From the NCBI GenBank assembly GCA_024180945.1, contig JAKSGN010000043.1, positions 3,281,001-3,345,000 on the forward strand: a DNA stretch of 64,000 bases, written 5' to 3'. Origin of the DNA: Macrophomina tecta. Taxonomy: Eukaryota > Ascomycota > Dothideomycetes > Botryosphaeriales > Botryosphaeriaceae. Position numbers and translations under genes: made by a program. Below the pieces are notes generated by a model. The model worked only from the letters and a program-made list of their open reading frames with translations, was not told where the DNA came from and searched no databases. Below are positions 43,950 through 55,855 of this stretch, piece by piece (the stretch's first letter is position 1; each line of letters starts with the position of its first letter).

Positions 43950-43989
43950 GCAGTGTCAGAGCTGCGGAGCAAGGTTCCTTTCTCTCATG

Positions 43990-45000
43990 TTTGCCACTCT
44001 GCAGCCCATCTTCTGATTACTTCTTCAGAGCATGCTTGCATTCGAAGGGGCATCGGCGGCAGAAAGTCGTGTTCACGTATCTTGGAGTGACCAACTTGGC
44101 CAGTTTATCCGCTTCTCCTTTCCTTGGACTCCGAAGTGGCTCTGGGTTCACCTCAGCGCGAAGTTGACCTGGAGAATGTCCTACAGCGAGTCCGCTGTTG
44201 CCAAGGCCTCTCGCTCTATCGCTTGCCCGATGTTCTATAATGAAGCCGAGTGAGAGACTAGGGCTGCCTTGGCATCTGTACAGATCGTGCACGCTTTCCC
44301 AAGCTGCTTGTGGGCGGCGAGATGCATCCACATCAGAATAGTAATCAGTTCCGCGGTATAAACAGTGTAGAACTTTGCAGATCTGACGTCTTTCGAGGTG
44401 CGCTTGTCCACTCGGCCTCCATCGTTTTTAACATGACTGCGGCAGCAGCCCCAAGGCCACCATTTACATTGGATGCGTCTGTAAGTGCGGATGGTGCGGC
44501 GTCTAGGGTCTCATAACGACCCTGTTGAAGGCGTATAGCGTCTTGACCGTCGCGAGCCGTCGGATCTTCGAGAGCAAGTAGACCTGCCACTTGCATCTTC
44601 TCGCACTGTGCCGCACCGTCACCACGTAGTCCATCGGCGGGACCACACAAGCCTGGCACAGGTGTCGCACCAGCTCGAGTCTTAGTTGTTACAGCTTTCG
44701 GATGGACAGACATGGTTTCGCTGCCCTCTTGAGGGTGTTCTGCACGTGGTGAATGTTAATCCCAGTAGCTTGCCCGAGCCCGTTGGCTGGATGAGATGGT
44801 CTCGCGTGATTACTATTGTCTTGCAGCGCTGGCTCTCGTCCCTGGTGAAGTGAATGAAGTCTGCTTTTTCCTCCTTCAAGCACTGCTCCCGTCTCCTTTG
44901 CCCAGCGCTCTATTTCTAGGGTGTCATCCCCATGAAAGCTTCTGATATTCCTCCACGCTAAAAGGCTAGTACGCCGGCGCAAGTACTCATCAATTCATGC
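43990..45000 (-). pseudogene. Decayed LINE: reverse-transcriptase end and RNase H
   Basis: Minus-strand fragments in shifting frames read RWAKETGAVLE (about 44,900), then KADFIHFTRDESQRCKTIVI and GKLLGLTF, typical of the thumb region after a LINE reverse transcriptase. Further on come LTDASNVNGGLGAAAAVML (start of RNase H, about 44,450) and KGEADKLAKLVTP (end of RNase H, about 44,110). The order fits a LINE ORF2 reading right to left. Frameshifts and stops between pieces show it is dead. Confidence 0.6.
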
Positions 45001-46920
45001 CGAAGCTCCTCCGGTAAATGACACTAGTGGCCTGTCTCAATGCTGGAATGTCTATTCTCTATATCATTGGCATAAATTCCGATATGCTATACGCATCGTG
45101 CTCCGTTGTAGACTGCAGCCCAGAAAATCCGCGTTAAGCGGGCTTTGTGAACTGGCCTGGGCTTTTGGCATATCCGCAGTCGGCCCTCGGCCTGTTCAAT
45201 CTTGAGCAAACAGTTCTCGATAGAGAGTCATGTCAGCAGCATAAAAACGCGTCTCTTGCGGAGCGACCCGCTGGCTTACGCATTGACTTGGCCGCACGCA
45301 CTGATGTAGAGCACGCAGATCGCAGACGTGATGATCAACTATTCGTCTGTAATGCGGCCTCGACCATTCGTTACAACCAAGTGGCCAATGCCCCCGAAGA
45401 AGGCGAATAGATCGCCGAACCCACTCCGCACGGTAGCCAAGGAAATAACGGCAGTGGGAGCCGAGAGCCTCAAAAGCACGCGCCGTGGGTTAGACGCTTT
45501 CAGAATTCGCAAGACGAAATGATCAGCCAAACCGCAGAGAATCAGTCTGCAGCAGATCTTCTAGCTTCTTCTGCCATCTAAACAAGCGATTTTGTTCCCG
45601 CTTGCCGTTGGAACGACATTTCAAAGCACTGGCGAGGCCGCGAGAGCCCGCTTTTTACTTTTCACCAGCATCTAGTACCACAGCTGCGTCTCTAGACGCC
45701 CTCTCGATGATGTAGCTTCCGCCGGGAGACAATTCAGTCCAAGCTCGACAGGAAACCTCATGAGACATGTCTACACAACGACTTCCTCGGACCTTGCATT
45801 CCTTGTAGCAATTCTGCCTCAACTAATCAGTGCTCCGACTCTCATTGGTACGCGCCACGGGTACGCTTCTTTCACGGACCTTGGTTGTACTGCTAGCCTA
45901 AAGAACAATGTGAGAGTGAAAGAACAAGTAGGCTTGTATGGTCAAGGAAGGGAATGCAAACGAATCGCCGATGAGCTATCCGTGCGTTCTCTGGCTTTAT
46001 TTCTAGCCTATCTATTCTCTTGATGACTCATTGTTGCGGTTTGGTTCTGGTTGAGTGGCTATGCTCAAGGGTCGCCAATATATTGGTGTTGATGAGTACC
46101 ATTGGTACTCTATATTGGTACTAATGAGTACCATTGGGGCTAAACGGTGACAAACAATATCTTCAAGAAAATTTAATCCGCCACAGGGTGGTATTGTAAG
46201 TGTTATAACACCGACTAAGCTGCGTGATGACACCTTAAGGTCTCCCAAAAGCCACGTAAGCCGGCCGAAGCCCTTTCACAGCCCAAGCTGGTGAAAACTC
46301 GGATACGTGGCCATGAAGGGAGCTGACCAACACAGATATTTTTGGCTGTTAAGATGGGAGGTGTGCCGGGCAATGAGTGACACTGCGCAAAAAGAGGCAC
46401 CCTTTCAATACAGTCGACACCCTGGTGCTAAGGGGTGCCTACGGTAGCGAAAGAGCCACTCTTTGTACGGTCTCAGACGTACAATCCGCACTCGGCTATG
46501 AGCTAGCAGCGTTGCTCCGCCAACAGTGTGAGTCATTCCAAAAGCGACGTATACCCCTCCTTTCCTCCAACCTCCCACCTCCCACTCAAAATACCGTCAA
46601 CCACCGTAGAAAGTATCTAATGACGTCTGTTATACACACGAGAAAAATCTGCCACGTGCCGACAGTATACAGTTATAGCAGCGTAAGCTCACGGCCATTC
46701 TTTCAGAGAATCACACGCTTAAAATGCGCTGCTAACACTACTTCATACGCTTAGTATTACATAAACATGTTAGTAATAATCGGAGAAACAGGAGAATGCT
46801 CAACTTTTTTAATGCTAAACTAGCAGAAATCCCGAATTACTCTTGACGCACATGAGCCGCACATAGAAAACGCATGTAGACGGGTACTTCGATATAAGTA
46901 CTACTTCAACTTAACGCTCT
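45001..46920. other. Intergenic, no gene supported
   Basis: No defendable gene. Around 46080-46140 a short motif (GATGAGTACCATTGGTAC and ATTGGTACTAATGAG) is duplicated in tandem. Confidence 0.35.
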
Positions 46921-47139
46921 ATGGAATACTTCGTATCACCGCCTCGTCCACCACTGCCTCATCTATGCGTATTATCACGGCCTCCAACGTCCGCCAAGCC
47001 CACAACGGCTGCCAATTCGATGCCGCCCGTGCGGTTATTCCTTTTCCTACGTACGGAGTGGAATATCCGGCAAGCCACGGAGGTCGAGGCGCAGAGTGAT
47101 CGACGTGTACGCTGCAGCCGTCGGCTATACGCAGAGTAC

Positions 47140-48010
47140 GTGCAGTGGCTAGAGGAGCCAGGGCGACGGCCAGCCAATAAGACATGGAAGGCAGTAAAAC
47201 GACACGTATTACAGTCATACGTTCTTACTGAAGGAGTTTCGTACAAATGCTCCGTTAATACTAGTAGTGTGCCTGAGTTCGCAAGGTTCCCTGGCCTGAT
47301 GACGTCGAAGACTTCATCAAGGAGGCTCATTTGCGCACTAGGCATGCCGGTAAGTTATATATCGAACAATGCGTTCCCTACGAAGATCATCACCAGATCT
47401 TACATGCGATTCTCCTACTGAGCGATATGACAGGAATCCGGTCTGCGTATCGAACCGTCCATAAAACTTGCTAGGGGGCTACTCGTGCTGACGTTATATG
47501 GCTTCTTGAACGGTGTGTTATATGCACGAGACGCCTAATTCTCATGTAGAAGTCGACCTCATCGACTTCAACAACTAGCCAGATCCGGTAACTAGGGATT
47601 GTTACGTCTACCATTTAAGGGACTATTTCACCAAGTACTCCCTCCTCGTACCGATTAGAAGGAAGACTCCGCAGTATATTATGGTAGCAATACTACAGTA
47701 GACTATAGCCATTCGCGGGCCAAAGATTATTCATTGGGATAAGGGTACGTATTACTATATTATATACGGTTGTATACTAATAGTACCGTAGGCGGACAGC
47801 CCTCCGGCGTATTACACGACATCCTCCTTGAATACGGCATTAAAGTACGCCACGGGCTTCCTCGCCGCCCGCAAACAGAAGGCATTATTAAACAAGCCAA
47901 TAGGCAGGCAAAGAAATACCGCACCCGTGCAAAAGTCAGGGCGCACGGCCGTGCACGGCTCAAAACAACAACGCACCCTCTTTATCCCTTGGCTCGTTAC
48001 ACCACCATGC
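47140..48010 (+). pseudogene. Relic of an integrase (DDE) of the KRBA2/SCAND3-like type
   Basis: Conceptual reading with frameshifts gives, in order: KEAHLRTRHAGKLYIEQC; YRTVHKTC.GATRADVIWLL followed by ERCVICTRR (His/Cys zinc-binding segment); VEVDLIDFNN.PDPVTRDCYV and HLRDYFTKYSLLVPIRRKTP (first catalytic Asp region); IRGPKIIHWDKG; then LEYGIKVRHGLPRRPQTEGI and IKQANRQAKKY (third acidic residue after RPQT). This order and the R.RRPQTEG..+QAN motif belong to retrovirus-like integrases found as stand-alone genes or in Ginger-type elements. Stops are mostly TAG where CAG fits. Confidence 0.6.
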
Positions 48011-48276
48011 AGCGCATCTGTTGGAACATAAAATCGATCAATTCGCGCTGAATCCAAGTGCGGCGTCGTGCTTTTTTCGGTCCAACAGCATCTTTGGACG
48101 CGAAGTTTCAGGCAATGCCAGGCAGAGGCATCAGCTTTCACATAATCAAAGAGTTTTGATCATCGCACAGTCGCAAGATAGCAAATCTGGGCGTCAAATT
48201 GCCCGTGGGACTCGCTCCTCTAAACACGCAATCAGGAGTTGCATCAACCACTATTATACGACTAGCCAGGATAATC

Positions 48277-48413
48277 TGTTGGATTTGGTGGTGATACCAT
48301 CAATTGAGAATGAGTGGCATGAGGCGTGAGAGGGACGCTCAGGGGAGTCCTCTTGTCAGTCCTCTTCCGTGACTAAGCTAAAGTTTATTGTACACACACG
48401 TGATATTCCAACA
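48277..48413. mobile_element. Short solo LTR-like element, 137 bp, undamaged copy
   Basis: It begins TGTTGGATTTGGTGG and ends GATATTCCAACA, giving TGTTGGA/TCCAACA inverted tips. The flanking pentamers are TAATC and TAAGC, an imperfect duplication. A second copy at 63654-63789 has the same sequence with only G-to-A and C-to-T changes. Confidence 0.7.
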
Positions 48414-48429
48414 TAAGCTTTATAATATC

Positions 48430-49760
48430 TACGTATTTATTAATAGAAGTAATGAGAGGCGAGAGGAGTTTAAGAGGTACTAGATACCTTATAAATAACT
48501 TACTAACGATAACCCGGACCCGTATAGTAGTAATAAGGCCTTCTACTACGTGCTACTTATCGACTAAGGCGTACGCTAGAGCTCCGCCTACTATATAATT
48601 AAGAGAGGTAAGTTTGGTGGTTTAATTACTAAGTAATAGCTAGGATGCTTCTACTAGAGATATATATAAATTGTAGTAAAGTTCTCCTACTCCTTGGTAC
48701 TGCGGATCGCTAATCGATTAACAGCGCTTTAACTACGCGACGCGATTAATTACTTCTTCGATCGCTACCGACCACTACCTTTCTTATATAATATACGATC
48801 TAACCGCCTCTTACCCGATAACTAGGCGTATCTAGAGCGCCTCTTTTAGCTACTACGACCCTTTAAAGGCCTTATATAATACATAGAGGGTAAGGCGACC
48901 CAAGGCACATATAGAATCGTATAGAAGACGCTCAAATCTATAGGTTTTATATATAAACACCTCAAAGCGGAGGTCGATCGCATAGAGGCTTAAATAAACG
49001 CTAATAAGCTTCTTAGTAAGATCTAGAAGAAGTACTCTATAAGAGTAAATACCGGCTAGCTTAAGCTAACCGATTATTACTTACTAATCGATAAGAGTCC
49101 TATTTACCGCCTTACTATCTTCCTCTACCCTAATTACCGCTTTAAGTACTTTAAAGAGCATTAGCAGGAGTACAAGAGCTAGATTACAAAAGCTAGAAGC
49201 GCTATTAAGCAGGAGTATAAGAGGTATAAGCGGGTATAGCTTACGCAAGCAGAGAAGAAGGCCGTAGTAAAGAAGGCTACGGCGGAGAAAGACTTCTTAC
49301 TACTAGAAAATAACGTCTTTAAGGCTTTTAATGCGTTCGGTCGGCCCATTAATTTTACTAGGCGGCGAGAAAAGAGACGTAAAATCGAGTCCTCGCAACT
49401 AAATAGCTACTGGGAGGCCGGCCCAACCACCTATACGGTGGCCAATCCCATCGAATAGTGGCACGTAGAGGGCTCGCAATGGCCTATACTATAGCGCATG
49501 GCCTTTAACGTCTTTACTATACCCGCTATAAGCGAAGAACCTAAGCGTCTCTTCTTATATAGGAGGCGGAAGATATCGTATAAGCGAATAAGGCTTAGCG
49601 ACGATACGATAGAGGCAGAGATATGCTAGAAGGCGTAGCTAGTAAATAAGATTATATAGCAATAAGACTTAATACTATAGAATAACGTCATCTATCGTAA
49701 AACGCTTTAGACTCGTAGCTAGTGAGCTGGCGAAGAGAGCAGTCTAATTAATATAGGTAA
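48430..49760 (+). pseudogene. RIP-degraded hAT transposase
   Basis: A plus frame reads LLRPFKGLI.YIEGKATQGT (about 48,860), LKSIGFIYKHLKAEVDRIEA, YRLTIFLYPNYRFKYFKEH and LNSYWEAGPTTYTVANPIE (about 49,400), then WHVEGSQWPIL and RMAFNVFTIPAISEEPKRLF with RKISYKRIRLSDDTIEAE. These are the late core and dimerisation motifs of hAT transposases. Stops are nearly all TAG/TAA where CAG/CAA is expected. It differs from hAT-1 and hAT-2, so a third family was present. Confidence 0.75.
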
Positions 49761-49856
49761 TGCTAGCAAACGATCCCTCATCCCAGCCTCCCAACTTAAC
49801 ACTAGGGATATATGCTTACTAAGCTTTCCGTCATATCGTCACCGACTCGTCATCGG

Positions 49857-49938
49857 CCGGTTTCTGCCGTCACGTCTCGTTATGGCCCCTGGCCGTGTCG
49901 TCTCGTCTCGTCAGACGGCCCATGACGGCAGAAAACGG
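49857..49938. repeat. Inverted repeat (hairpin-forming)
   Basis: CGGTTTCTGCCGTCACG near 49857 pairs with CATGACGGCAGAAAACGG near 49920 around a ~45-bp loop rich in GTCTCGTC. Purpose unknown. Confidence 0.4.
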
Positions 49939-50534
49939 GACGCTTACCACCCTGGCTACGATATCTTTTGTGGAGACATCAGAGCCGTCCTATGCACATT
50001 GCCGCGCCTTTCATCCGTTGCTGCCTTGCTGCACCGCCACACCGCTGCGGCCTCGGTCAGACACTCGAGCGGTCAGCTTCGGGAACTGAGTGACTGCCTT
50101 AACCACCCTCAAATCCGGCCTCCATCGCACCTTTGGCCCATCGACTGGTTGCCCAGTCCGCCACTGCTACCTCCTACTCCAGCTTCCAAGCATACTCGAA
50201 AATTCTCCCCACCTTTCCCCCACCGTACTGTCTAGTTCGCAGCGAACCTGCTGCCACTGCGGATGGACTAAAAGAAATCGCCATTCTGTCTCCATTCCTT
50301 GTTTGTATTTACATTACCACGACTCCTCTTTCCGCAGTTGGAAGAGATATTTACGGAAGAATCTATGGTTACGTGATAAAGGCCATAAAGCCTATTTCCT
50401 AGAACCATACTTCTAATCTTCTTTATTATACGTTCGCGATGTTCACCTTATCATATCATCGTTTAGTACATTGTCTTATTAGTTTCCCGCAATCCGCCTG
50501 TGACCCTTGTTAAGGAAGTATTCTACCGCTAGAC

Positions 50535-50735
50535 ATAGTCTGATGACCATTCGGTACGTCCGGCTTTCTCTCGTCCGTTCCTCTTGCTTGAAGCCGGTTT
50601 TCGCGATCCGTGATCTCCTCTTTGTGGGTGTTCTTCCCCCGCTGGATCTTGACTCATCTGTTGTCCCTGGTGTCCTGCTGCGCCGCGTGGGCGTCGTTTC
50701 CGTGCGGGGCTATGCTGCTGCGTTGCATGCATAAC
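50535..50735 (-). repeat. Inverted copy of the segment at 1-240
   Basis: The minus strand encodes a basic Arg/Thr-rich stretch (TPTRRSRTPGT...SRIAKTGF) matching that at 1-240. No flanking element structure is seen. 50736-52000 has no supported gene. Confidence 0.5.
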
Positions 50736-52004
50736 AAGTCGGTTTCTTTGGGGCTCGGTCTTGAAATTTTATTATCACTTCCTCTGAACATTCAGTAGGT
50801 CAACCTCTGTAGACCTATGCACGAGGAATGTGCTTGATATTGCTTTTGTCGAAGAAGTTATGGCGTCTATTATGCCACGTGGGCTTCCATGAGGAGCTCA
50901 GAGACACAAACGCGGCTTTATAGCGCTCTTGAGTGCCAAGGAACATTGGATTAGTCTTGGGATGTGGGAAAGCGATACAGTCCACAGCAGTTCGGCAAGC
51001 AGCATTACAGCGAACGTCATCCCAGCGGGAGGGAACTCGTCCGGCTCTAGTTCTTTCAGGCGTGGTAAAATGTCACGCGCTTTGGTTAGCTAATAGTACG
51101 TTCGATCAGCCAGAGAACGTTTGGGACCGGAGGACCGGGAGGCTTTCTCGTAAGCGCGTGAGGCAAGGGAGGGGCGCGGAAGAGATGGCTGGGCGTTTTT
51201 TGACGCCTCATCCCAATCATGGTAGGGTGTATGGCTGGCTGGTTCAAGTTCCTATCTGTGACTGAGCAAGAAACAGAAATCCGTCCCGTCTGGTGTTTGC
51301 GTGACTACAGTATGAGGACAAACAGCTAACACGGTTGCAGGGCTACGCATTACACTGTGTAATTTGCACATTAATATGGCTCTTTCTTTTGTCAGTGCAT
51401 CGAACCCTGGCACCGCTGGCGTGTCTTTATTTTTAACTTGTCCCTTCATCAATTGAGCCTGGAATGTTTTGCAGGACTCCATATCCGAAGCCTACTGAAT
51501 CATGACCATCTCCTGGATCTCCCGAGCAAAGACATCGCATCGCCACGTCACCGCCGGGATATCCTGGCTTTATATTGCTGCAATGGTCCTTCGCTGGCCA
51601 CCATAACCATTCCGTTATATACTCTACTCGCCAGTGTCGTATGATTGCTTTCTTACCCGCAGAATGCAAGTTGCGAAATCCTTTACTTGGAGCGTTGCGG
51701 GACAGATTAAAATATGCAGACGGGGGAAAGCACATCTAATAGCACCGATTAAGCAACCAGCGGCAGCGCGTGCTGCAGTTCAGCGCGGAGCAAATCAGCA
51801 TATGGCAACGCAAAAGGCAGCATTTCGTACGCACAAATTTCGGTGCGATAACGACAAGCCTACTATCCTCGACCTTCCGGAGCCGTATACGCGGCAGCCC
51901 TTGGCGGTCGCCTAATGCAAAGACCAGCGCCGAGTGCAACCCCGTCTCGACACCCGCGCCACAGATCACTCTCCGCTCCTTAAGATCGATTCGCCCCCAC
52001 ACAA

Positions 52005-52481
52005 TTGCCATCAAATGCCTCTCCCCTCATCCTTTCTACGCGTTCTCCCCTCCTGAGCGTGACCAACAGCAGCCATGCCGCTGCGCACCGAACCCGCCGC
52101 CTCCGCACCGCCTTCCTCCTCGCCATCGCCACCAGCGTCATTATCATCTTGAGCGTCGCGCTCGTTCTGCGCACGCCCGGCAAGGACTCCAATGTCCGTC
52201 TTGGCGTCATCATAGCCTTGGCTTGCTCGGCGATGCTCTCGTCGACGCTGCTCGTCATACCCGAGGTTGTTAGCTACCGGAACCACGCACAGAATTTTCG
52301 GCGGGTGCCCGATGCTGGTGAGCGGATGATATCCGGATCTATCAGTAGTGTTGGACCGCTGAGGCTTCGTAGATGCCCACCTAGTGCGTCCGCGTCCCAG
52401 CCCAGAGAAAGGCAAGGAAACACTGCAACGCCGTTCCTGGCGCGCGCTCCTCGAGGCCGTCGAGTGCCATTCAAGCCGTGA
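52005..52481 (+). CDS. Possible small two-helix membrane protein
   Basis: An open frame with no in-frame ATG near its start (it opens at a TTG) encodes a basic N-terminus (HRTRRLRTAFL), a membrane helix (AFLLAIATSVIIILSVALVL), a short RTPGKDSNVR loop and a second helix (LGVIIALACSAMLSSTLLVI), then a polar Arg/Pro-rich tail. The hydrophobic pattern looks real, but the missing start suggests an upstream exon that I could not locate, or a broken gene. A GTGAGC donor at about 52317 may begin an intron. No family recognised. Confidence 0.35.
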   Translation: MPSNASPLILSTRSPLLSVTNSSHAAAHRTRRLRTAFLLAIATSVIIILSVALVLRTPGKDSNVRLGVIIALACSAMLSSTLLVIPEVVSYRNHAQNFRRVPDAGERMISGSISSVGPLRLRRCPPSASASQPRERQGNTATPFLARAPRGRRVPFKP

Positions 52482-52807
52482 TCTCGACTACGGGGTCGGA
52501 ACCTGGGATCAAGTCGGTTGCCTCTGTGGAAGTGAAAAAATCAGAAGGCGGAGGAGACGTCCGAGGTTGGTGTTGAGGCAGAGAAGTTGGGGTAGCTCGT
52601 TCAATAGCCCTTATTAACCAGAGTGAGCGCAGCGTCGAAGGAGAGTGACGAGCTAGGAATGCCACATGCACTACTTTGCAAAACGGATTTCCATATATGC
52701 CCCTGGGGATTCCCAACCACGGCAGAAATATGTATTGGTCTGGGTTTCAAAAGATGTTAGCATAGGTCAATGATTGCTACGGCCGTCGCTTGCCGATATG
52801 AAGCCCA

Positions 52808-54419
52808 TCACAATTTCTGCCTGGCGCTCCATTCTTTGAACTTCGAAGTCGTGTTGTCCCATTCATCGTGATTGTTGCAGTACTGAACGAGTTGGGCGAT
52901 TTCCTCCGCTGTTTCCGGTAAGCCAGCGCTCTCGTAGGGTGCGACTACGCTCAAACATACGGGAAGGATAGGGGCCTTCGGCTCCCGAAAAGTTCCTCCC
53001 ACGTCGTCGCGTAAACTCTGCAATCCGATCAACACGCTCCTTTCTATAGTTCTGGAAGAGCTCCAGCAGTCGCGGGATTGCCGTGGCGGTGGTTCCTTCC
53101 TGGAGAAGCGCAGAAATGCATGCGGCGTCCTCGATTGCCCTAGGAAAACTCAGCAAAAGTTGCCCACATCCGCGTGAGGCGTCCTACATTGCAGCGCCCT
53201 GCCCCATATCTACCGGATTGTTAGCAGCGCAATGGAAACTTCCCGCCATGAACTTACAGGGAAGGAATGGGTGAGCGGCATCGCCAAGGAGCACCGCCCG
53301 GCCCCTCGTCCATCGCTTGACTCCTGGACAATCAAGTAAATTCCAAGCTTGAACGCTAATCTCTGGTGCTTTCTCAAGAAGAGCTCGGATATGAGGGGGA
53401 AAGGACGAGAAGGAGTTCAGAAGTTTCTCTTTGTTCGCTGCTTGGCCCCATCCTATATCGAAAGACTCAGAGAGTGGTATTGTACGATGACGCTGAATGT
53501 GAACCCTACCTTTCTCAGTGCTTCCCACCTCCGACATGGGAAGAAATGCGCCAGTGTACAGAGACGTATTGTTGGCACAGGGGTAAAAGATGATGCTCCT
53601 GTCTCCGCCCAAAACCTCAAGACAACAGCCCGGAGACTCGACGAATTCCGCGGTCACGGGGTCCTTGCGGATCTCGGAGATGGGAGTGACGTACCGGTAG
53701 CAACTCTTGCCTGTCAGAAATGGTTGTGAGTCGTCACCAGCAATAATGTTGCGGGTGTTGGAGTGGACGCCGTCAGCCGCGATGACTACATCTCCAGAGA
53801 TTGTTTGGCCGTCCATGAGGGTCAACGTAGCCGCTTCGCAATCGACGTGGCTCACAGAAGCTCCTCTGCGGATCCGGACAGGATGGCCACCACTCTCGAT
53901 TGCTGTGGCTTTCCGTTTGAGTTCGTTATGTAGGTCGACCCGATGAATGAGATAGTGCTCCTGTTGTATGTTAGAGGCGGCACTTCTGCTGATCAGTTGC
54001 TTTGCCTACAGCCTGCCAATGAGCCCGGTCATGTGTGAAATCTCTGCTGAGCAAAACGCCCCCCGAGCTCGTCATGTGAACAATCTACAGGTCGTCAGTC
54101 GTGCCATAACGAAGATCAGGCGCGTCTTGCTGGTATTGACCTTGCGCATTGGCGTACCGCCAACCGTCCCCGGATCAATCCCGAAACGGTTCAGCAAAGC
54201 GGTGCAGTTGGGAGCAAGGTGCATCGCTGCACCATATTCCCTCAACAGCTCCGATCTCTCAAAGACCTGGAGAAGCATACTCGTTCTCAGCCACGGAAGA
54301 GATGGTCAAGGCGGACGTTGTACCTCGACGTTGTGGCCTTGCTGACGGAGGCCGATAGCTGCCGTCAGCCCTCCAATACCTGCCCCAATGATCAAGACTT
54401 TCAGTGAATGATTAGTCAT
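52808..54419 (-). CDS. FAD-dependent monooxygenase (salicylate hydroxylase-like)
   Basis: Minus-strand exons: 54419-54324, 54266-54141, 54084-54010, 53960-53258, 53209-53188, 53139-53003 and 52944-52808 (431 aa; without the last, less certain intron it ends at 52863 with 432 aa). Motifs: FAD-binding VLIIGAGIGGLTAAIGLRQQ near the N-terminus, HRVDLHNELKR, DG motif VVIAADGVHSNTR, and GD motif GRAVLLGDAAHPFLPY joined by splicing to MGQGAAM and AIEDAACISALL. Enzymes of this group A class hydroxylate aromatic rings with NAD(P)H and O2. The introns are 48-57 bp with canonical ends; one exon is only 22 nt. The last intron has a poor GTGGGA donor. No pathway neighbour is visible, so the substrate is unknown. 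Confidence 0.85.
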
Positions 54420-54704
54420 GGCTAACACTGCCGGAGTAGCCAGTATGTGAGCAAGGCTCGCTCGAGTGCCGATGCAATTCTTTATATGTGATCCGCCCCT
54501 TCGATTTATACTTTCGGGTCCGGAGCTCCCGGGCTAAATGTGGCTAACACTCGAAGCTTAACGTAGAGCTTCTGATGAGATAAAGCTGAGTTGCCTCCAT
54601 CGTTTGTCATTGGATAAGTCTGTAGTCTAAACCGTCCTGCGTATATTCAACCCTTTCTTACAAACAGTATTTTCTCCCATGCATCTTTCAATTCGCGACT
54701 CAAT

Positions 54705-55500
54705 CTAGCGGCTGTTTAGACAGCGCCGTTTTTCAAGTCCACATCCCGTGCGACGCAGCTCCATCACCTGCGTCAGATATTCTCTCAGCATAATCATGTC
54801 GTGAATCGCGAAACAAGCCGCTCTAGCTAGGTTCTGGCACTCTGCGTACGCCCTCTCCCTGTCTCTACCCGCAACAACATCCCAATGCCGCGTACCCGGC
54901 AAAACGCCTCGGCCTGCCCTTCCCGATGACATTCTTCACCACCAGCACCCCGCCCATCCCCGGCTTAACCACCATTTCCTCCGTTAGCCTCTTCAGTTGC
55001 ACGGCACAGTGCCCATCACCCTAGTGGTGGAACACAAACTTTCAAGAAATACACAGCCACACTGGGCCGCACATTCCGGAAGAAACTCCCTGCCCTAATC
55101 CCACCAGTCTCTCCCCCACATTCCTCTCCCTCAACTCTCCTCCCCATCAGCCTCGCCGTTGATGGAAACCCATGCGCGCCCGCCCTCGCCCGCGCAAAGA
55201 CTTTCAGACACCCTACCACGGAATGGCCATTCCCGGCCCCTACACCTTCCCCACGCGAAATCGCTCGGCAAGCCCGGCGCCACCGCTACGCTGAATGCGC
55301 TGGCCGCCTCGTGGAACGGCACCATTATCTGCTTCCGCTCCAATAACCGCAGAAGTGCCCTCATCAGCGTCGTAGTATCACTGGGTGGCGCGGCAACGCC
55401 GGCCTGCGGCGATGGCGTCGGGAAAGCGCGCAAGGACGCCGTAGTGCCCGCCGACGTACTGGCCGATCCAGGCGCCCAGGCGGCCCGGTGATCGGTGCGG
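54705..55500 (-). pseudogene. Possible decayed gene, unknown
   Basis: Minus-strand frames give protein-like pieces in order, for example RKQIMVPFHEAASAFSVAVA (about 55,320), FFRNVRPSVAVYFLKVCVPP (about 55,050), CAVQLKRLTEEMVV, GGVLVVKNVIGKGRPRRFAG (about 54,930) and ARAACFAIHDMIMLREYLTQ. Stops and frame changes separate them. No family recognised; it may be chance. Confidence 0.25.
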
Positions 55501-55562
55501 GCGTCGTGGGCGAAGAAGCACAGTTCGAGGAGGTAGGGAGAAAGCGTTAGCTGTTGAAAAAA

Positions 55563-55855
55563 TGGCCGAGCGTGGGCTTGGACGTACGTGCAGAGCCGAA
55601 TGCGGATTGGGAGTCACCACGTAAAGAAACTAAGGCCACCCCTATATAACTTCCTTACCTTTGTCACGACCTGCACTGAACGAGTTCAAAGTGGGTTTGG
55701 ACTAACGGAGTTTCTGAGCCAAAGAAGAGAATAAGAAGAAAAGAAAGGAGAGTAAAGGTGAGGAAGTTATGTAGAGGTGGCCCTGGCTTCTTCACGTGGT
55801 GACTCCCAACCTGCGTTCGGTGAATGCTCTGCACGTGCTTGCTGACTCGGCCACA
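55563..55855. repeat. Foldback (large palindrome) with ~95-bp arms
   Basis: 55563-55660 and the reverse complement of 55765-55855 share TGGGAGTCACCACGT, GGCCACC, TATATAACTTCC-like and CGGC...CTGCACGTAC blocks. The left arm has A/T where the right has G/C at several sites (AAACTAAGG against GAAGCCAGGG). The loop begins TGTCACGACCTGC, whose own inverted partner lies at about 55900-56000. Confidence 0.6.
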
